Source of the DNA: Psychrobacillus sp044762855 | GTDB taxonomy: Bacteria; Bacillota; Bacilli; Bacillales_A; Planococcaceae | Length of the DNA: 64,000 bases | Assembly: GCF_044762855.1 (NCBI RefSeq) | Contig: NZ_JBIWFB010000011.1 | Coordinates: 1 to 64,000, forward strand | Direction: 5' to 3' | Shown: piece after piece, positions 8,645 to 17,255 of the stretch | Position numbering within the stretch: the stretch's first letter is position 1 | Layout of the letters: every line of letters starts with the position of its first letter | Position numbers and translations under genes: made by a program | Notes under the pieces: model-generated | The model's input: only the letters and a program-made list of their open reading frames with translations | Told to the model about the DNA's origin: nothing | Databases searched by the model: none

Positions 8645-9508
8645 TTAATTTATGTATTGATTGTTTAGTAACTCTAAAATTTTATTTACAGACATTTCTT
8701 TTTTTACATTTTTTGAGGTGAAAATATAGATATGGTGTAAAGGCATATCAAAATCATTAGCAAGGTAATGAAGTTCTCCACTATTAATATGGGATTGGGC
8801 TATCAAAGAAGGCATTAAAGTAAAATAACTTTGTTTTTGTAACATTTTTAACACGATTGTCGTTTGATTCATAGATAATGCTGGTAAATAGTTATGACCA
8901 GTTAACTCTACGAACCAATTTAAAAAATTATCTCCCCAATTGTTCAATATAAAGTCTTTACTATGTAAATCCACAACCTTAATGGGGGTGTTGCGTGGAC
9001 ATCTAGAGACAAATGTATATTGATCTTCCATATGTCCATGTATGAATAAGTTTGGATGTGTAGGTTTTGTATAAGAAATTCCAACATCTATAACCCCATC
9101 TAATACTTTGCTAATTGTGTTCTCTGACGAGTGTGTTTTAAGTTCTAAGGACACATTACTATTTTCAACTGCAAAAGTAGAGAGGGCATCCTCAAAGATA
9201 TAGTTCCATGCGGAGGAAGGGCCTCCTAACACTAACCGATCAATATACTGGCCTTCCAAGGATAATTCTTTTCTACTTTCTTCAAACAATTCGAACATTC
9301 TCTTAGCGTAAGATAGAAAAGTAAATCCCGCATGAGTAAGCTCCACCCCTTTGTTCGTTCTCTCGAGTAAAGTCTTCCCTAATTCCATTTCAAGGCTTTT
9401 CAATCTAGCTGAAACGGTAGATTGGGCTACATGTAACATTTCAGCTGTTTTAGTGAAGTTTTTGTAGGTCACCAACGTTAAGAATGTATCTATTTGTTCT
9501 CTATCCAT
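8645..9508 (-). CDS. LysR-family transcriptional regulator
   Basis: Protein of 287 residues: an N-terminal LysR winged HTH (TFLTLVTYKNFTKTAEMLH, then QSTVSARLKSLEMELG) and a type-2 periplasmic-binding-like effector domain (about residues 90-287). It is divergent from the HAD phosphatase gene 124 bp away, the usual arrangement for a LysR regulator and its target. AGGAGC precedes ATG 9508. The effector is unknown. Confidence 0.92.
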   Translation of the reverse strand: MDREQIDTFLTLVTYKNFTKTAEMLHVAQSTVSARLKSLEMELGKTLLERTNKGVELTHAGFTFLSYAKRMFELFEESRKELSLEGQYIDRLVLGGPSSAWNYIFEDALSTFAVENSNVSLELKTHSSENTISKVLDGVIDVGISYTKPTHPNLFIHGHMEDQYTFVSRCPRNTPIKVVDLHSKDFILNNWGDNFLNWFVELTGHNYLPALSMNQTTIVLKMLQKQSYFTLMPSLIAQSHINSGELHYLANDFDMPLHHIYIFTSKNVKKEMSVNKILELLNNQYIN

Positions 9509-9529
9509 ATATAAAGCTCCTATTTGTAT

Positions 9530-9546
9530 AATCGAAAAATCCGATT
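9530..9546. promoter_or_regulatory. Candidate LysR-type operator
   Basis: Imperfect dyad AATCG-AAAAATC-CGATT, fitting the T-N11-A class, in the divergent intergenic region between the LysR gene and the HAD gene. Assignment rests on position and symmetry only. Confidence 0.4.
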
Positions 9547-9632
9547 GCTATGATTCAATAAATTCGTTAAACAAATAATACTATAGGAGATATACTTTTA
9601 TCAAAGATAATTATTTTAATAGGAGGAATAAT

Positions 9633-10277
9633 ATGATAAAAGCTGTGTTATTTGATTTTGATGGTACATTAGCAAATACTTTACCCATATGTTACTACGC
9701 TTTCCAAAATGTATTTATGAAATATGATAATCGAGAACTTTCTACGAATGAAATAAGCGCAATGTTCGGACCTTCCGAAACAGGGATTATTAGAGAAAAT
9801 CTAACAAACGCGGACAAGGAAATGGCAATCGAGTATTTTTACGAAAAGTATGCAGAACAACATGAATATTTAGTGGAAAGTTATTTTGAAATACTTGCGT
9901 TAATGAAGTCACTGAAAGAGGAGGATATAAAAATAGGAATTTTTACAGGAAAGGCAAAAAGAAGCTTAGATATCTCGCTAAATGCATTAGATATGAATGG
10001 ATTGTTCGATGTTATTGTCACTGGAGATGATGTAATAAATCCAAAACCTGATCCAGAAGGGTTACTAAAGGCCTTATCATTTCTAAAAGTAAAAAATTCT
10101 GAGGTAGTTTTTGTTGGAGACAGTGATGCAGATGTAATGGCGGGAGTGCGAGCGAATGTCTTTACAATTGGAGTACAGTGGCTGCCGGAGTACCAAACAA
10201 GTCATTTTAACGAACAACCTAATTTAATAGTAAAAAGTATAAATGAATTTAAAAGTTACTTAAAAGTGGGTGTCTAA
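9633..10277 (+). CDS. HAD-superfamily hydrolase (phosphoglycolate-phosphatase-like)
   Basis: Protein of 214 residues with all four HAD motifs: nucleophile DFDGT at 8-12, motif II IFTG, motif III lysine in NPKPDP, and motif IV VGDSDADV. The helical cap between motifs I and II places it in the PGP/PpaX/beta-phosphoglucomutase group of small phosphatases. AGGAGG precedes ATG 9633. The Nudix gene follows after 5 bp, so they form an operon probably controlled by the divergent LysR regulator. Substrate is unknown. Confidence 0.9.
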   Translation: MIKAVLFDFDGTLANTLPICYYAFQNVFMKYDNRELSTNEISAMFGPSETGIIRENLTNADKEMAIEYFYEKYAEQHEYLVESYFEILALMKSLKEEDIKIGIFTGKAKRSLDISLNALDMNGLFDVIVTGDDVINPKPDPEGLLKALSFLKVKNSEVVFVGDSDADVMAGVRANVFTIGVQWLPEYQTSHFNEQPNLIVKSINEFKSYLKVGV

Positions 10278-10282
10278 CGAGT

Positions 10283-10900
10283 ATGAGTATTCAGTGGTTG
10301 GAGTGGGCAAAAAGAATTCAGGCCTTGTCTCAGTCCGGATTGGCTTTTTCTAAAGATGTTTATGATATAGAACGATACGAGGAGTTGCGCAAAATTAGTA
10401 TAGAAATTATGGCAGAACACACAGAACTTGAAACGGAGAAAATTGGGGATTTATTTGCAAATGATGCTGGTTACCAAACTCCAAAGGTAGATGTTCGGGG
10501 AGTTGTATTTAAAAACAATCAGATATTGATGGTGAAAGAAAATATAGATGATAAATGGGCTTTGCCGGGTGGCTTTTGCGATATAGGACTTTCCCCATCA
10601 GAGAATGTAGTCAAGGAAATAAAAGAGGAATCCGGTTTTGATGTAGTCCCAATAAGACTACTTGCTTTGCTAGATAAAAATAAACATCCACATCCTCCAG
10701 AAGCATATCATTATTATAAGCTATTTATATTATGTGAAATTATAGGAGGACAGCCTACTACAGGGACCGAAACGAATAATGTTCAATTTTTTTCAGAGTA
10801 TAACTTACCGCAACTTTCTCTTAATAGGAATACCGAAACTCAAATTAAAATGCTTTTTGAATTTTTGAAGGAGCCTTCAAAAGACACTATTTTTGATTAA
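10283..10900 (+). CDS. Nudix hydrolase with N-terminal extension (YjhB-like)
   Basis: Protein of 205 residues. An N-terminal helical domain (about 1-65, typical of the YjhB-like group) precedes a Nudix fold with the box at GGFCDIGLSPSENVV followed by KEIKEESGF. Compared with the canonical box the first Glu is Leu and the Arg is Lys, but the catalytic EE pair is kept. It is co-transcribed with the HAD phosphatase, so the two may act in clean-up of damaged or excess nucleotides (inference). Confidence 0.88.
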   Translation: MSIQWLEWAKRIQALSQSGLAFSKDVYDIERYEELRKISIEIMAEHTELETEKIGDLFANDAGYQTPKVDVRGVVFKNNQILMVKENIDDKWALPGGFCDIGLSPSENVVKEIKEESGFDVVPIRLLALLDKNKHPHPPEAYHYYKLFILCEIIGGQPTTGTETNNVQFFSEYNLPQLSLNRNTETQIKMLFEFLKEPSKDTIFD

Positions 10901-11166
10901 ATATTAAGGTATATAGATTTTTTTTACTAGAATTGTGTATTTATTAAGTAGATCCAAGAAGGATTAATATGAAAAAGACAGAAAATCGATTATTTATGGC
11001 TGTATGGGACCTGAATAACGTGTAGCTTTGTAAAAAAAATAATTATATATGGAATATTTTTGTTACGATAGTATAAAGATTGTAAAAGTATGCATTTAAA
11101 CTAACTCAACGGTTTAGTTTAAGATTGATGTAATTAACAATTGACCTACAGAACACTTTTGAACGA
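10901..11166. other. Intergenic stretch without a recognisable gene
   Basis: I see no supported gene. An 18-codon frame near 10970 is too short to call. A dyad at 11095-11123 (TTAAACTAAC / GTTTAGTTTAA) resembles an isolated right end of the intergenic repeat family. Confidence 0.4.
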
Positions 11167-11221
11167 AAACAAACCTCTCTAAATTCTTTAAATAAGGTAT
11201 TTAGAGAGGTTTGTTTGTTTT
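11167..11221. terminator. Bidirectional terminator
   Basis: Perfect 17-bp arms (AACAAACCTCTCTAAAT and complement) around a loop, with A-rich and T-rich flanks, between the convergent Nudix and Rrf2 genes. Confidence 0.9.
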
Positions 11222-11231
11222 ATTTGTTGCT

Positions 11232-11711
11232 CTAAGAAAAATATTTCCGTGTATCTTCACGTATTTGTTTGGGTAAGACACGATTAAGCTCTTCATTTAA
11301 CCACGAAAGTTTTTTACTACGTAAATCATCTCGCATTTTTTCTTCCGCAGAGAGCATAACTAAATTGATAGTACAAATAGAGGGAGCTGAACAGCAGCCT
11401 TCTCGATACAAATAGCCATTATCTTTAATATTTTTACATTGAAAAATAGGCTTAGGACCTTCTACTGCTTCAACTACATCCCAAAAGGAAATATCTTCTG
11501 GAGATTTAGCAAGTGTGTAACCACCCTTAACTCCAGGGACAGAACTAACAATACCTGCCTTTGATAATTTACCGAAAACTTTTGAAAGAAATGTCTCAGA
11601 AAGTCCTTGGAATTCTGCTAAATCCTTTATCCCAATACTTTCCTTAGAAGGAACATCAATTAAATAAACCAGACAATGTAAAGCATATTCTACTCCGACG
11701 CTATATTGCAT
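11232..11711 (-). CDS. Rrf2-family transcriptional regulator
   Basis: Protein of 159 residues with the Rrf2 winged helix (YALHCLVYLIDV; GIKDLAEFQGLSETFLSKVF; VPGVKGGYTLAKSP). Four cysteines follow at about 92, 106, 107 and 113; the CC-x5-C spacing recalls the Fe-S or redox-sensing cysteines of NsrR/IscR-type members. It is divergent from an FMN azoreductase, suggesting a quinone, diamide or nitrosative-stress switch (inference). AGAAGGTG precedes ATG 11711. Confidence 0.9.
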   Translation of the reverse strand: MQYSVGVEYALHCLVYLIDVPSKESIGIKDLAEFQGLSETFLSKVFGKLSKAGIVSSVPGVKGGYTLAKSPEDISFWDVVEAVEGPKPIFQCKNIKDNGYLYREGCCSAPSICTINLVMLSAEEKMRDDLRSKKLSWLNEELNRVLPKQIREDTRKYFS

Positions 11712-11814
11712 TTTAATTCACCTTCTTTTGATTAAGGAATATCACTTTTATCTTATGAGGAATCACAGTACTAGTCAAATTAATGATACCTCTCTCTTTG
11801 GTAAATTTATTCAT

Positions 11815-11843
11815 TTGACAAAAATAAATATAGCATTTATTAT
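11815..11843 (+). promoter_or_regulatory. Sigma-A-type promoter of the azoreductase gene
   Basis: TTGACA at 11815-11820, 17-bp spacer, TATTAT at 11838-11843, upstream of the azoreductase. It is almost consensus, so it needs a repressor for control. Confidence 0.8.
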
Positions 11844-11850
11844 GGACAAT

Positions 11851-11867
11851 GTTAATCGCCGATTAAC
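11851..11867. promoter_or_regulatory. Perfect palindromic operator candidate
   Basis: GTTAATCG-C-CGATTAAC, a perfect 8+1+8 palindrome just downstream of the -10 element and overlapping the expected transcription start. A repressor bound here would block initiation. The divergent Rrf2 protein is the obvious candidate. Confidence 0.6.
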
Positions 11868-11953
11868 CTAGTCTTTAATTAAAACCATTAGGAGGACATA
11901 AATTGGCAAAAGAAATAGAACTACAAAATAATCAAACCTATAGAGGTGGAACA

Positions 11954-12592
11954 ATGAAAATTTTACAGTTAATGGCTCATCCTGATTATAGCAATCAAAA
12001 AAGAGCAGCTAACCGTATAGCAGATGTTGGATTAAAAACTTTACAAGATAAATTAAATGGTCAAGGAACAATCGAAGTCTTAAATGTCTACGATCCAGAT
12101 AATTTTATCCCGCAAGTTACTGCTGACACATTAAATTTTACTAATCCTAAAGAAATGTCAGCTGAACGATTAAATAATCATGAAGCACAATATAAATTAA
12201 TTAAACAATGGAAGTCAGCAAACTATATTTATATTTATATGCCTTTGCATAATTGGAATGTCCCTGCAAAGTTTAAGGATTATCTGGATAATATTCTAAC
12301 AGCAAGAGAAACGTTCAAATACACTGAAACCGGTTCAGTTGGATTAATGTCAGACGAAACTACCAAAGTCACATTCATCCTCACGAGTGGAGGTGAATAT
12401 GATACTAATTACCGATATGTAAACTTAGATATTGCACCACAATATATGCGCGGAGTACTGCACATGATGGGAATTAACCAAATGAAATTAATACGTGCTC
12501 AAGGTCTAGACATGTCTACTAACGACAAAGAAAAAATAATGAAATCAGCTGAAAAAGAGTTAGTAGGTTATATTAACTCACAATCTTTCTAA
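11954..12592 (+). CDS. FMN-dependent NADH-azoreductase / quinone reductase
   Basis: Flavodoxin-fold protein of 212 residues. It has an N-terminal beta strand and phosphate loop (MKILQLMAHPDYSNQKRA), the conserved MPLHNWNVPAKFKDYLD region and the LTSGGEY segment typical of AcpD/AzoR enzymes that reduce azo dyes and quinones with NADH. Two starts are possible: ATG 11954 behind AGAGGTGG gives the family N-terminus, and TTG 11903 sits seven bases behind a perfect AGGAGG and would add 17 residues. Divergent Rrf2 regulator. Confidence 0.9.
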   Translation: MKILQLMAHPDYSNQKRAANRIADVGLKTLQDKLNGQGTIEVLNVYDPDNFIPQVTADTLNFTNPKEMSAERLNNHEAQYKLIKQWKSANYIYIYMPLHNWNVPAKFKDYLDNILTARETFKYTETGSVGLMSDETTKVTFILTSGGEYDTNYRYVNLDIAPQYMRGVLHMMGINQMKLIRAQGLDMSTNDKEKIMKSAEKELVGYINSQSF

Positions 12593-12651
12593 ACTAGAAA
12601 AATCAGCGACTCTGTTAGCGCCTGGTTTTATATAGGGCGGAGGGGAGGATA

Positions 12652-12812
12652 ATGAAACAATACAAGGAATAGATAATAAGGAAATAATTATTGTTAGAAG
12701 AGATGGAGAGATTGTGGCCACTTTTACGTTGAATAAGATGCAAAATAGGTGGTACCAACATATCTGGAGAAATTTAAATGATGATGCTATATACCTTCAT
12801 AGATTGGCCTAA
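12652..12812 (+). pseudogene. GNAT acetyltransferase fragment
   Basis: A frame reading GIDNKEIIIVRRDGEIVATF, TLNKMQNRWYQHIWRNL and DDAIYLHRLA, then TAA. It matches the central strand region of GNAT acetyltransferases (substrate strand plus the YLHRLAI strand), but the N-terminus and the acetyl-CoA loop are missing. GGGGAGG precedes ATG 12652, so a short peptide could still be made. Confidence 0.6.
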
Positions 12813-12976
12813 ACCTATTCTAATATCAGTTCTGGCTTGGGAAAAGAAGTTTCACAGTAGATGGTAACTTATCTTAAAAAAGGGGATAAATGCGTTGAGA
12901 GATAGGATCGGATATGTTTTATTAGTTGAGGTTGTATCTTGAACAATAAATGCAAGATACTTTCCTTGAACTTATA

Positions 12977-13020
12977 AAAAAACTCTCTAAATTCTATTAA
13001 TAGATTTAGAGAGTTTTTTT
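12977..13020. terminator. Terminator
   Basis: Arms AAAAACTCTCTAAAT and ATTTAGAGAGTTTTT with T-run, between the azoreductase region and the convergent MocR gene. It uses almost the same stem sequence as the terminator at 11167-11221. Confidence 0.85.
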
Positions 13021-13046
13021 ATGTTACTTTTTGTAATGATTAGAAC

Positions 13047-14441
13047 TTAAATCTTCGCCCTATCTCTTACCGACATTAAATGAAATGTGTTCCACTTATT
13101 AGAAAGAATATATACTGCTTCTTCTATTAGCTCGATCGGAATCGCACCATAACCAATCATAACTAAATTATTTATTGGGTTCTGCTGATATGAAGTAGAG
13201 ATGGGGTCAATAGCAACTCCAGCTTCTTGTGCAAGTTGAACCGCTTGCTTCTCATTAAGCCAATCAGGTAATTTCAAAACGATATGCAATCCTGCTGCAT
13301 CTCCAATGATTTCATATTGGGGACCTAAAATAGAGTTTAAGCTTTCAATTAGTTTCTCCCTTTTTCTACGATACAGTGTCCTCATCTTAGCGATATGTCT
13401 TGTGTATATCCCACTCCTCATAAAATCTGCAATTACAAGTTGATCAATTTTAGATACAGTTGTCTTTTGCTCACTATAGTAAGTATTAAATTTATCAACG
13501 AGAGGTTTCGGTAAAATCATATAGCTTATCCGAACGGAAGGCATTAGTGTTTTAGTAAATGTACCAAAATATATGACTCGTTGTAGTTGATCAATTTGTG
13601 CTAATGGTGGAATAGGATTACCTTTATATCGAAATTCGGAATCATAGTCATCTTCAATAATATATGCATTATTTTCCGTTGCCCATTTTAACAATGTAAT
13701 CCTTCTATCAATAGGCATAACTCCCCCTAAAGGAAATTGATGTGCAGGCGTAATATAGTATAACTGACAGGGCTCAACCGGTTTGGTTGCTCCTTTTTCA
13801 TCAATTGGAACATGCTGAATCGCTAATTTATTTTGTTGAAATATTGTTGTGGCTCTCTTAAAACCTGGTTCCTCTATTGCCACTTTTACATTTCCGAAAA
13901 ATCTGCATAGTTCTTGAAGTTGATGTTGTGTACCACTATACACATATACTTGATCAAGATCACAAGAAAAACCCCTTGATTTTTCAACATATAGTGCAAT
14001 TTGTTCTCTTAACGAAATTTCACCTTGCCAATGCCCAGTAGGTACCATATCAGAACCTAATAATTTCTTATATATTTTCAGCCATTCTTTAAGTGGAAAC
14101 GCTTGTTCATCAACTTGTCCATTTTTGAAGTCGTATTGAATTTTTGTTGCAGAATCTAAAGTTTTTCGTTCAATTTTTTTGGGGGAAATTCCCCAATCTA
14201 AATCATAGGGGGAAATGAAATATCCAGATCGCTCAACACTATAAATATATCCTTCACTCGCCAATTGTTCATAAGCTTCTTTAACGGTATGGATACTAAC
14301 ATTTAAATTTGAAGATAGATATCTTTTAGAAGGTAATTTTTCATTGGCAGTCAACAATTGTTTTATGATCATACTTTTCAACTGCTCGTATATATCAATA
14401 TACTTTGGTTGTTTATTCGAAAATGTAATTGTAATCTCCAA
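13047..14441 (-). CDS. MocR/PdxR-type GntR-aminotransferase regulator
   Basis: Fusion protein of 464 residues: GntR winged helix (about 10-75, LPSKRYLSSNLNVSIHTVKEA) and a fold-type I aminotransferase-like domain (about 110-450) with the PLP aspartate in YIIEDDYDSEFRY and the Schiff-base lysine in FGTFTKTLMPS. It starts at TTG 14441, seven bases behind AGGAGG. It is divergent from the double acetyltransferase 94 bp away, which is its probable target. The effector is likely PLP or an amino compound. Confidence 0.92.
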   Translation of the reverse strand: MEITITFSNKQPKYIDIYEQLKSMIIKQLLTANEKLPSKRYLSSNLNVSIHTVKEAYEQLASEGYIYSVERSGYFISPYDLDWGISPKKIERKTLDSATKIQYDFKNGQVDEQAFPLKEWLKIYKKLLGSDMVPTGHWQGEISLREQIALYVEKSRGFSCDLDQVYVYSGTQHQLQELCRFFGNVKVAIEEPGFKRATTIFQQNKLAIQHVPIDEKGATKPVEPCQLYYITPAHQFPLGGVMPIDRRITLLKWATENNAYIIEDDYDSEFRYKGNPIPPLAQIDQLQRVIYFGTFTKTLMPSVRISYMILPKPLVDKFNTYYSEQKTTVSKIDQLVIADFMRSGIYTRHIAKMRTLYRRKREKLIESLNSILGPQYEIIGDAAGLHIVLKLPDWLNEKQAVQLAQEAGVAIDPISTSYQQNPINNLVMIGYGAIPIELIEEAVYILSNKWNTFHLMSVRDRAKI

Positions 14442-14535
14442 AATGCACTCCTCCTGGTATGGTTAAATAAATGTATTTTGATGCTGTTTATCGTACCAAA
14501 TTTATATTTAACTATAAAGAAGGAGGGAAGAGAAC

Positions 14536-15567
14536 ATGAAAGAATTATTTGTAGAAAATGAAATTGTCCATTTAAGACCGGTTTGTTTAGAGGATGTCGA
14601 TGGTCTATGGAAAGCTGCAAATTACCCTGAGATTTGGGAGCATATGACGGTTTCTTTATTAACAAAAGAATCCGTTTTGCATTATGTTAAGAATGCAATT
14701 AAAGAACGTGAAGCTAATTTGTCTTACATGTTTGTTATCATCCATAAGGAATCAAACGAAATTATTGGAAGTACATCGTTTTTAGATATTGCAGATGCTC
14801 ATAAAAGATTAGAAATTGGTTCAACTTGGCTCCAACCAGAGTATTGGCGAACAAACATTAATACAAATTGTAAATATCTATTATTACAATGCTGTTTTGA
14901 AAATCTTGGATTGAATCGAGTTCAAATTAAAACAGGTCATGAAAATTATCGATCACAAAAAGCTATTGAACGATTAGGTGCTTCAAAAGAAGGCTGTTTA
15001 AGAAATCACATGATTAGGAGAGAAGGCACGATCCGTCATACAGTCATGTACAGCATTACAAAGGAAGAGTGGCCAGACATTAAACGACATTTCTTAAATG
15101 AATTACTAATCAATATCAATAGTGGAAAGGGATATAACATGTCTGAGAATATAGTGGAGTTAAAAAGCCAGGAACAATGGTTAATGGCATTTCCTATTAT
15201 GAAACAATTACGTACTGATTTAACTGAAACAACTTATCTGGAATTATTTAAGGAAATGCAGAAAGAAAGTTATAAACTAATGGGGTTATTTGCAAACGGT
15301 AAAGTTGTATCGTTGGCAGGTTTCAGTTGGAGAGTTAACTTTTATAATAAACGCCATATTTATATCAATGATTTAGTAACTGATGAAGCAAACCGTTCTC
15401 ACGGATATGGTGAAAAATTACTCACATATATACACAAATGTGCAAAAGAGAATGGAGCTGAATATGTAGCATTAGAATCCGGTATCCACCGATTGAATGC
15501 CCACCGTTTTTATGAAGAAAAATTAAACTATGATAAATGGTGCTATTCTTTCAGAAAGTTATTATAA
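14536..15567 (+). CDS. Tandem double GNAT acetyltransferase (fusion)
   Basis: A 343-residue frame holding two complete N-acetyltransferase domains. Residues 1-185 are RimJ/RimL-like (HLRPVCLEDV; NRVQIKTGHENYRSQKAIERLG). Residues from 202 (MSENIVELKSQEQW) form a second, unrelated GNAT with SHGYGEKLLTYIH as acetyl-CoA loop. The linker carries GGAAAGGGATATAACATG, a ribosome site plus ATG 15139, so the second domain may also be made on its own. This looks like two neighbouring genes joined by loss of a stop. AGGAGG precedes ATG 14536. Confidence 0.88.
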   Translation: MKELFVENEIVHLRPVCLEDVDGLWKAANYPEIWEHMTVSLLTKESVLHYVKNAIKEREANLSYMFVIIHKESNEIIGSTSFLDIADAHKRLEIGSTWLQPEYWRTNINTNCKYLLLQCCFENLGLNRVQIKTGHENYRSQKAIERLGASKEGCLRNHMIRREGTIRHTVMYSITKEEWPDIKRHFLNELLININSGKGYNMSENIVELKSQEQWLMAFPIMKQLRTDLTETTYLELFKEMQKESYKLMGLFANGKVVSLAGFSWRVNFYNKRHIYINDLVTDEANRSHGYGEKLLTYIHKCAKENGAEYVALESGIHRLNAHRFYEEKLNYDKWCYSFRKLL

Positions 15568-15712
15568 TAATTTATCCCCCAAAAATGCTAGTTTCGTTCG
15601 ACTTTTAATGTAATTCCATTTCTCCTGGTAGCAAATTTATTTTATAAACAAATGAATAAGAACGTGTATTCGTGTTATAATTTATCTGATAATACTAAAT
15701 GGGTGGATAACT

Positions 15713-16750
15713 ATGAAAATAAAAAACATTAACATTGAAAAAAGAATGGAATACTATAATGTACCAGGATTAAGTATCACATTACTTGAGGGCGGTGAAA
15801 TTACTGGCACAGAAAATTACGGCTTATTAGAATTGGAAAGCGACAGAAAAGTAAATGAAAATTCTATTTTCAGTGCCTGTTCCATTAGCAAGCTCTTAAC
15901 AGGAATGCTTGCTATGAAGCTAGTGGAGGAAGGACTTCTTGAATTAAATGATGATGTAAATGAAAGCCTTGTAACGTGGAAAGTACCAGAAAATGAATTT
16001 ACTAAAAATAAAAAAGTGACATTGAGGAACTTACTAAGTCATCAATCTGGAATTAAAGACCCTGACGGTAGTTTTCCTGAACTGAATACTAAACTAGGAT
16101 TCCCTTCGATGGTTGACTTATTAGAGGGGCGAACAACCTATTGTAAGTCTCCAATTGAAGTAAAGTGTGAACCAGAAAGTGAATTTCATTATTCGGATGC
16201 AGGTTTTTGTATCATTCAGCAACTGATAGAAGATATTATTGAAAAACCGTTTCATCAAGTTATGAACCAGCAAATATTTGAACCATTAGGGATAACAAAT
16301 AGTCATTTCCATTCAACAATATTGGAAGTGGAAAAACGAAATTTTTCTTCTGGACACAATAAAAACGGTGAATTAGTAAATGGAAGATTTCCTATATATC
16401 CTTATCCAGCGGCTTCTGGATTATGGACAACTTCTTTGAATTTAGCTGAATTAGTGCTTGAGTTAATGAACGCAATAAAAGGTGAAAGCAAGGTTGGCAT
16501 TTCAAAAAGCTTAGCAAAAGAAATGATAAGCTCACAAAGAGGTAAGAGCTGGACTGGGTTAGGTGTGTTTCTGGAAGGATCTGAAAAAGGATTAGAAATT
16601 ACATCACTAGGTTGGGGAGTGGGGTTTCAATGTATGATAGTGGCGTTTCCCTATTTAGAGAAAGGTGCGGTCATTATGACGAATGCAGAATTGGGCGTTC
16701 ATCAACTGGAAGGTATTATAGGAGAAATATATAAGTCACTTCTGTCTTAA
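15713..16750 (+). CDS. Serine hydrolase, beta-lactamase class C / PBP4* fold
   Basis: Protein of 345 residues without a signal peptide. The active-site SxxK is in SACSISKLLTG (about residues 50-60), the second motif is YSDAG (about 163) and the third box is near GWGVGFQ. It belongs to the AmpC/esterase EstB-like family of cytoplasmic serine hydrolases or D-aminopeptidases. Being cytoplasmic, it is unlikely to be a true penicillin-resistance enzyme. It probably forms a two-gene unit with the small gene 22 bp downstream. Confidence 0.88.
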   Translation: MKIKNINIEKRMEYYNVPGLSITLLEGGEITGTENYGLLELESDRKVNENSIFSACSISKLLTGMLAMKLVEEGLLELNDDVNESLVTWKVPENEFTKNKKVTLRNLLSHQSGIKDPDGSFPELNTKLGFPSMVDLLEGRTTYCKSPIEVKCEPESEFHYSDAGFCIIQQLIEDIIEKPFHQVMNQQIFEPLGITNSHFHSTILEVEKRNFSSGHNKNGELVNGRFPIYPYPAASGLWTTSLNLAELVLELMNAIKGESKVGISKSLAKEMISSQRGKSWTGLGVFLEGSEKGLEITSLGWGVGFQCMIVAFPYLEKGAVIMTNAELGVHQLEGIIGEIYKSLLS

Positions 16751-16772
16751 TTAATAAGCGAGAGGGAAGACT

Positions 16773-17018
16773 ATGACATTTTTTGAGGAATTTATAAAAG
16801 TAAACAATTGTGATCTATCATTTGAAAGTATTTTAGAACAAAGAACTGAGGATGTAAGACTTAGAATAATAGTCAACAAAAGTGATAATCCAACAGACTT
16901 ACTCGTTTATTCTCAACCTGACAGCAAAATTGAAACCTTACAAATCGATTTTGAAAATTATGTTACCTATTCTGTCATATATGATGATTATACAATATGG
17001 GACAATAGTGAGGTATAG
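16773..17018 (+). CDS. Small hypothetical protein
   Basis: Acidic soluble protein of 81 residues (MTFFEEFIKVNNCDLSFESI) with a GAGAGGGAAG ribosome site. Beta-rich, no signal or membrane segment. I do not recognise the family. It starts 22 bp after the hydrolase and is followed by intergenic repeat copy 3. Confidence 0.6.
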   Translation: MTFFEEFIKVNNCDLSFESILEQRTEDVRLRIIVNKSDNPTDLLVYSQPDSKIETLQIDFENYVTYSVIYDDYTIWDNSEV

Positions 17019-17095
17019 ATATTATTTCAGAATTAGAACCTAAAATTACAATTATTAACCTAGAAAATATTAAGTAGTTTGGTTAGTATTTATTA

Positions 17096-17217
17096 AGCTA
17101 ACCCTGTTTTGATTAACATGACCATCAATTCGATGGTCTGTTTTTTTCCAAAGCTTCAAGTAGATATCAGAATTCCACTGTGAAATGTTACAGTTAAACT
17201 AAAGCAACAGGTTACAT
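17096..17217. repeat. Two-ended intergenic repeat, copy 3
   Basis: Left AGCTAAC (17096-17102); hairpin GACCATC/GATGGTC at 17120-17138 followed by a seven-T run (a functional-looking terminator); internal block TTCAAGTAGATATCAGAA and TGTGAAATGTTACAG; right AACTAAAGCAACAG then GTTACAT (17211-17217). It lies between the small gene and the phosphotransferase. Confidence 0.8.
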
Positions 17218-17255
17218 AAATATTATTATAATTTTATAACAAGGAGAAAACTTTA

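Noticed and set aside
15660..15671. Second LexA box (GAACGTGTATTC) before the serine hydrolase
   Set aside because: One mismatch in the conserved GTTC half; too weak to list as a site.
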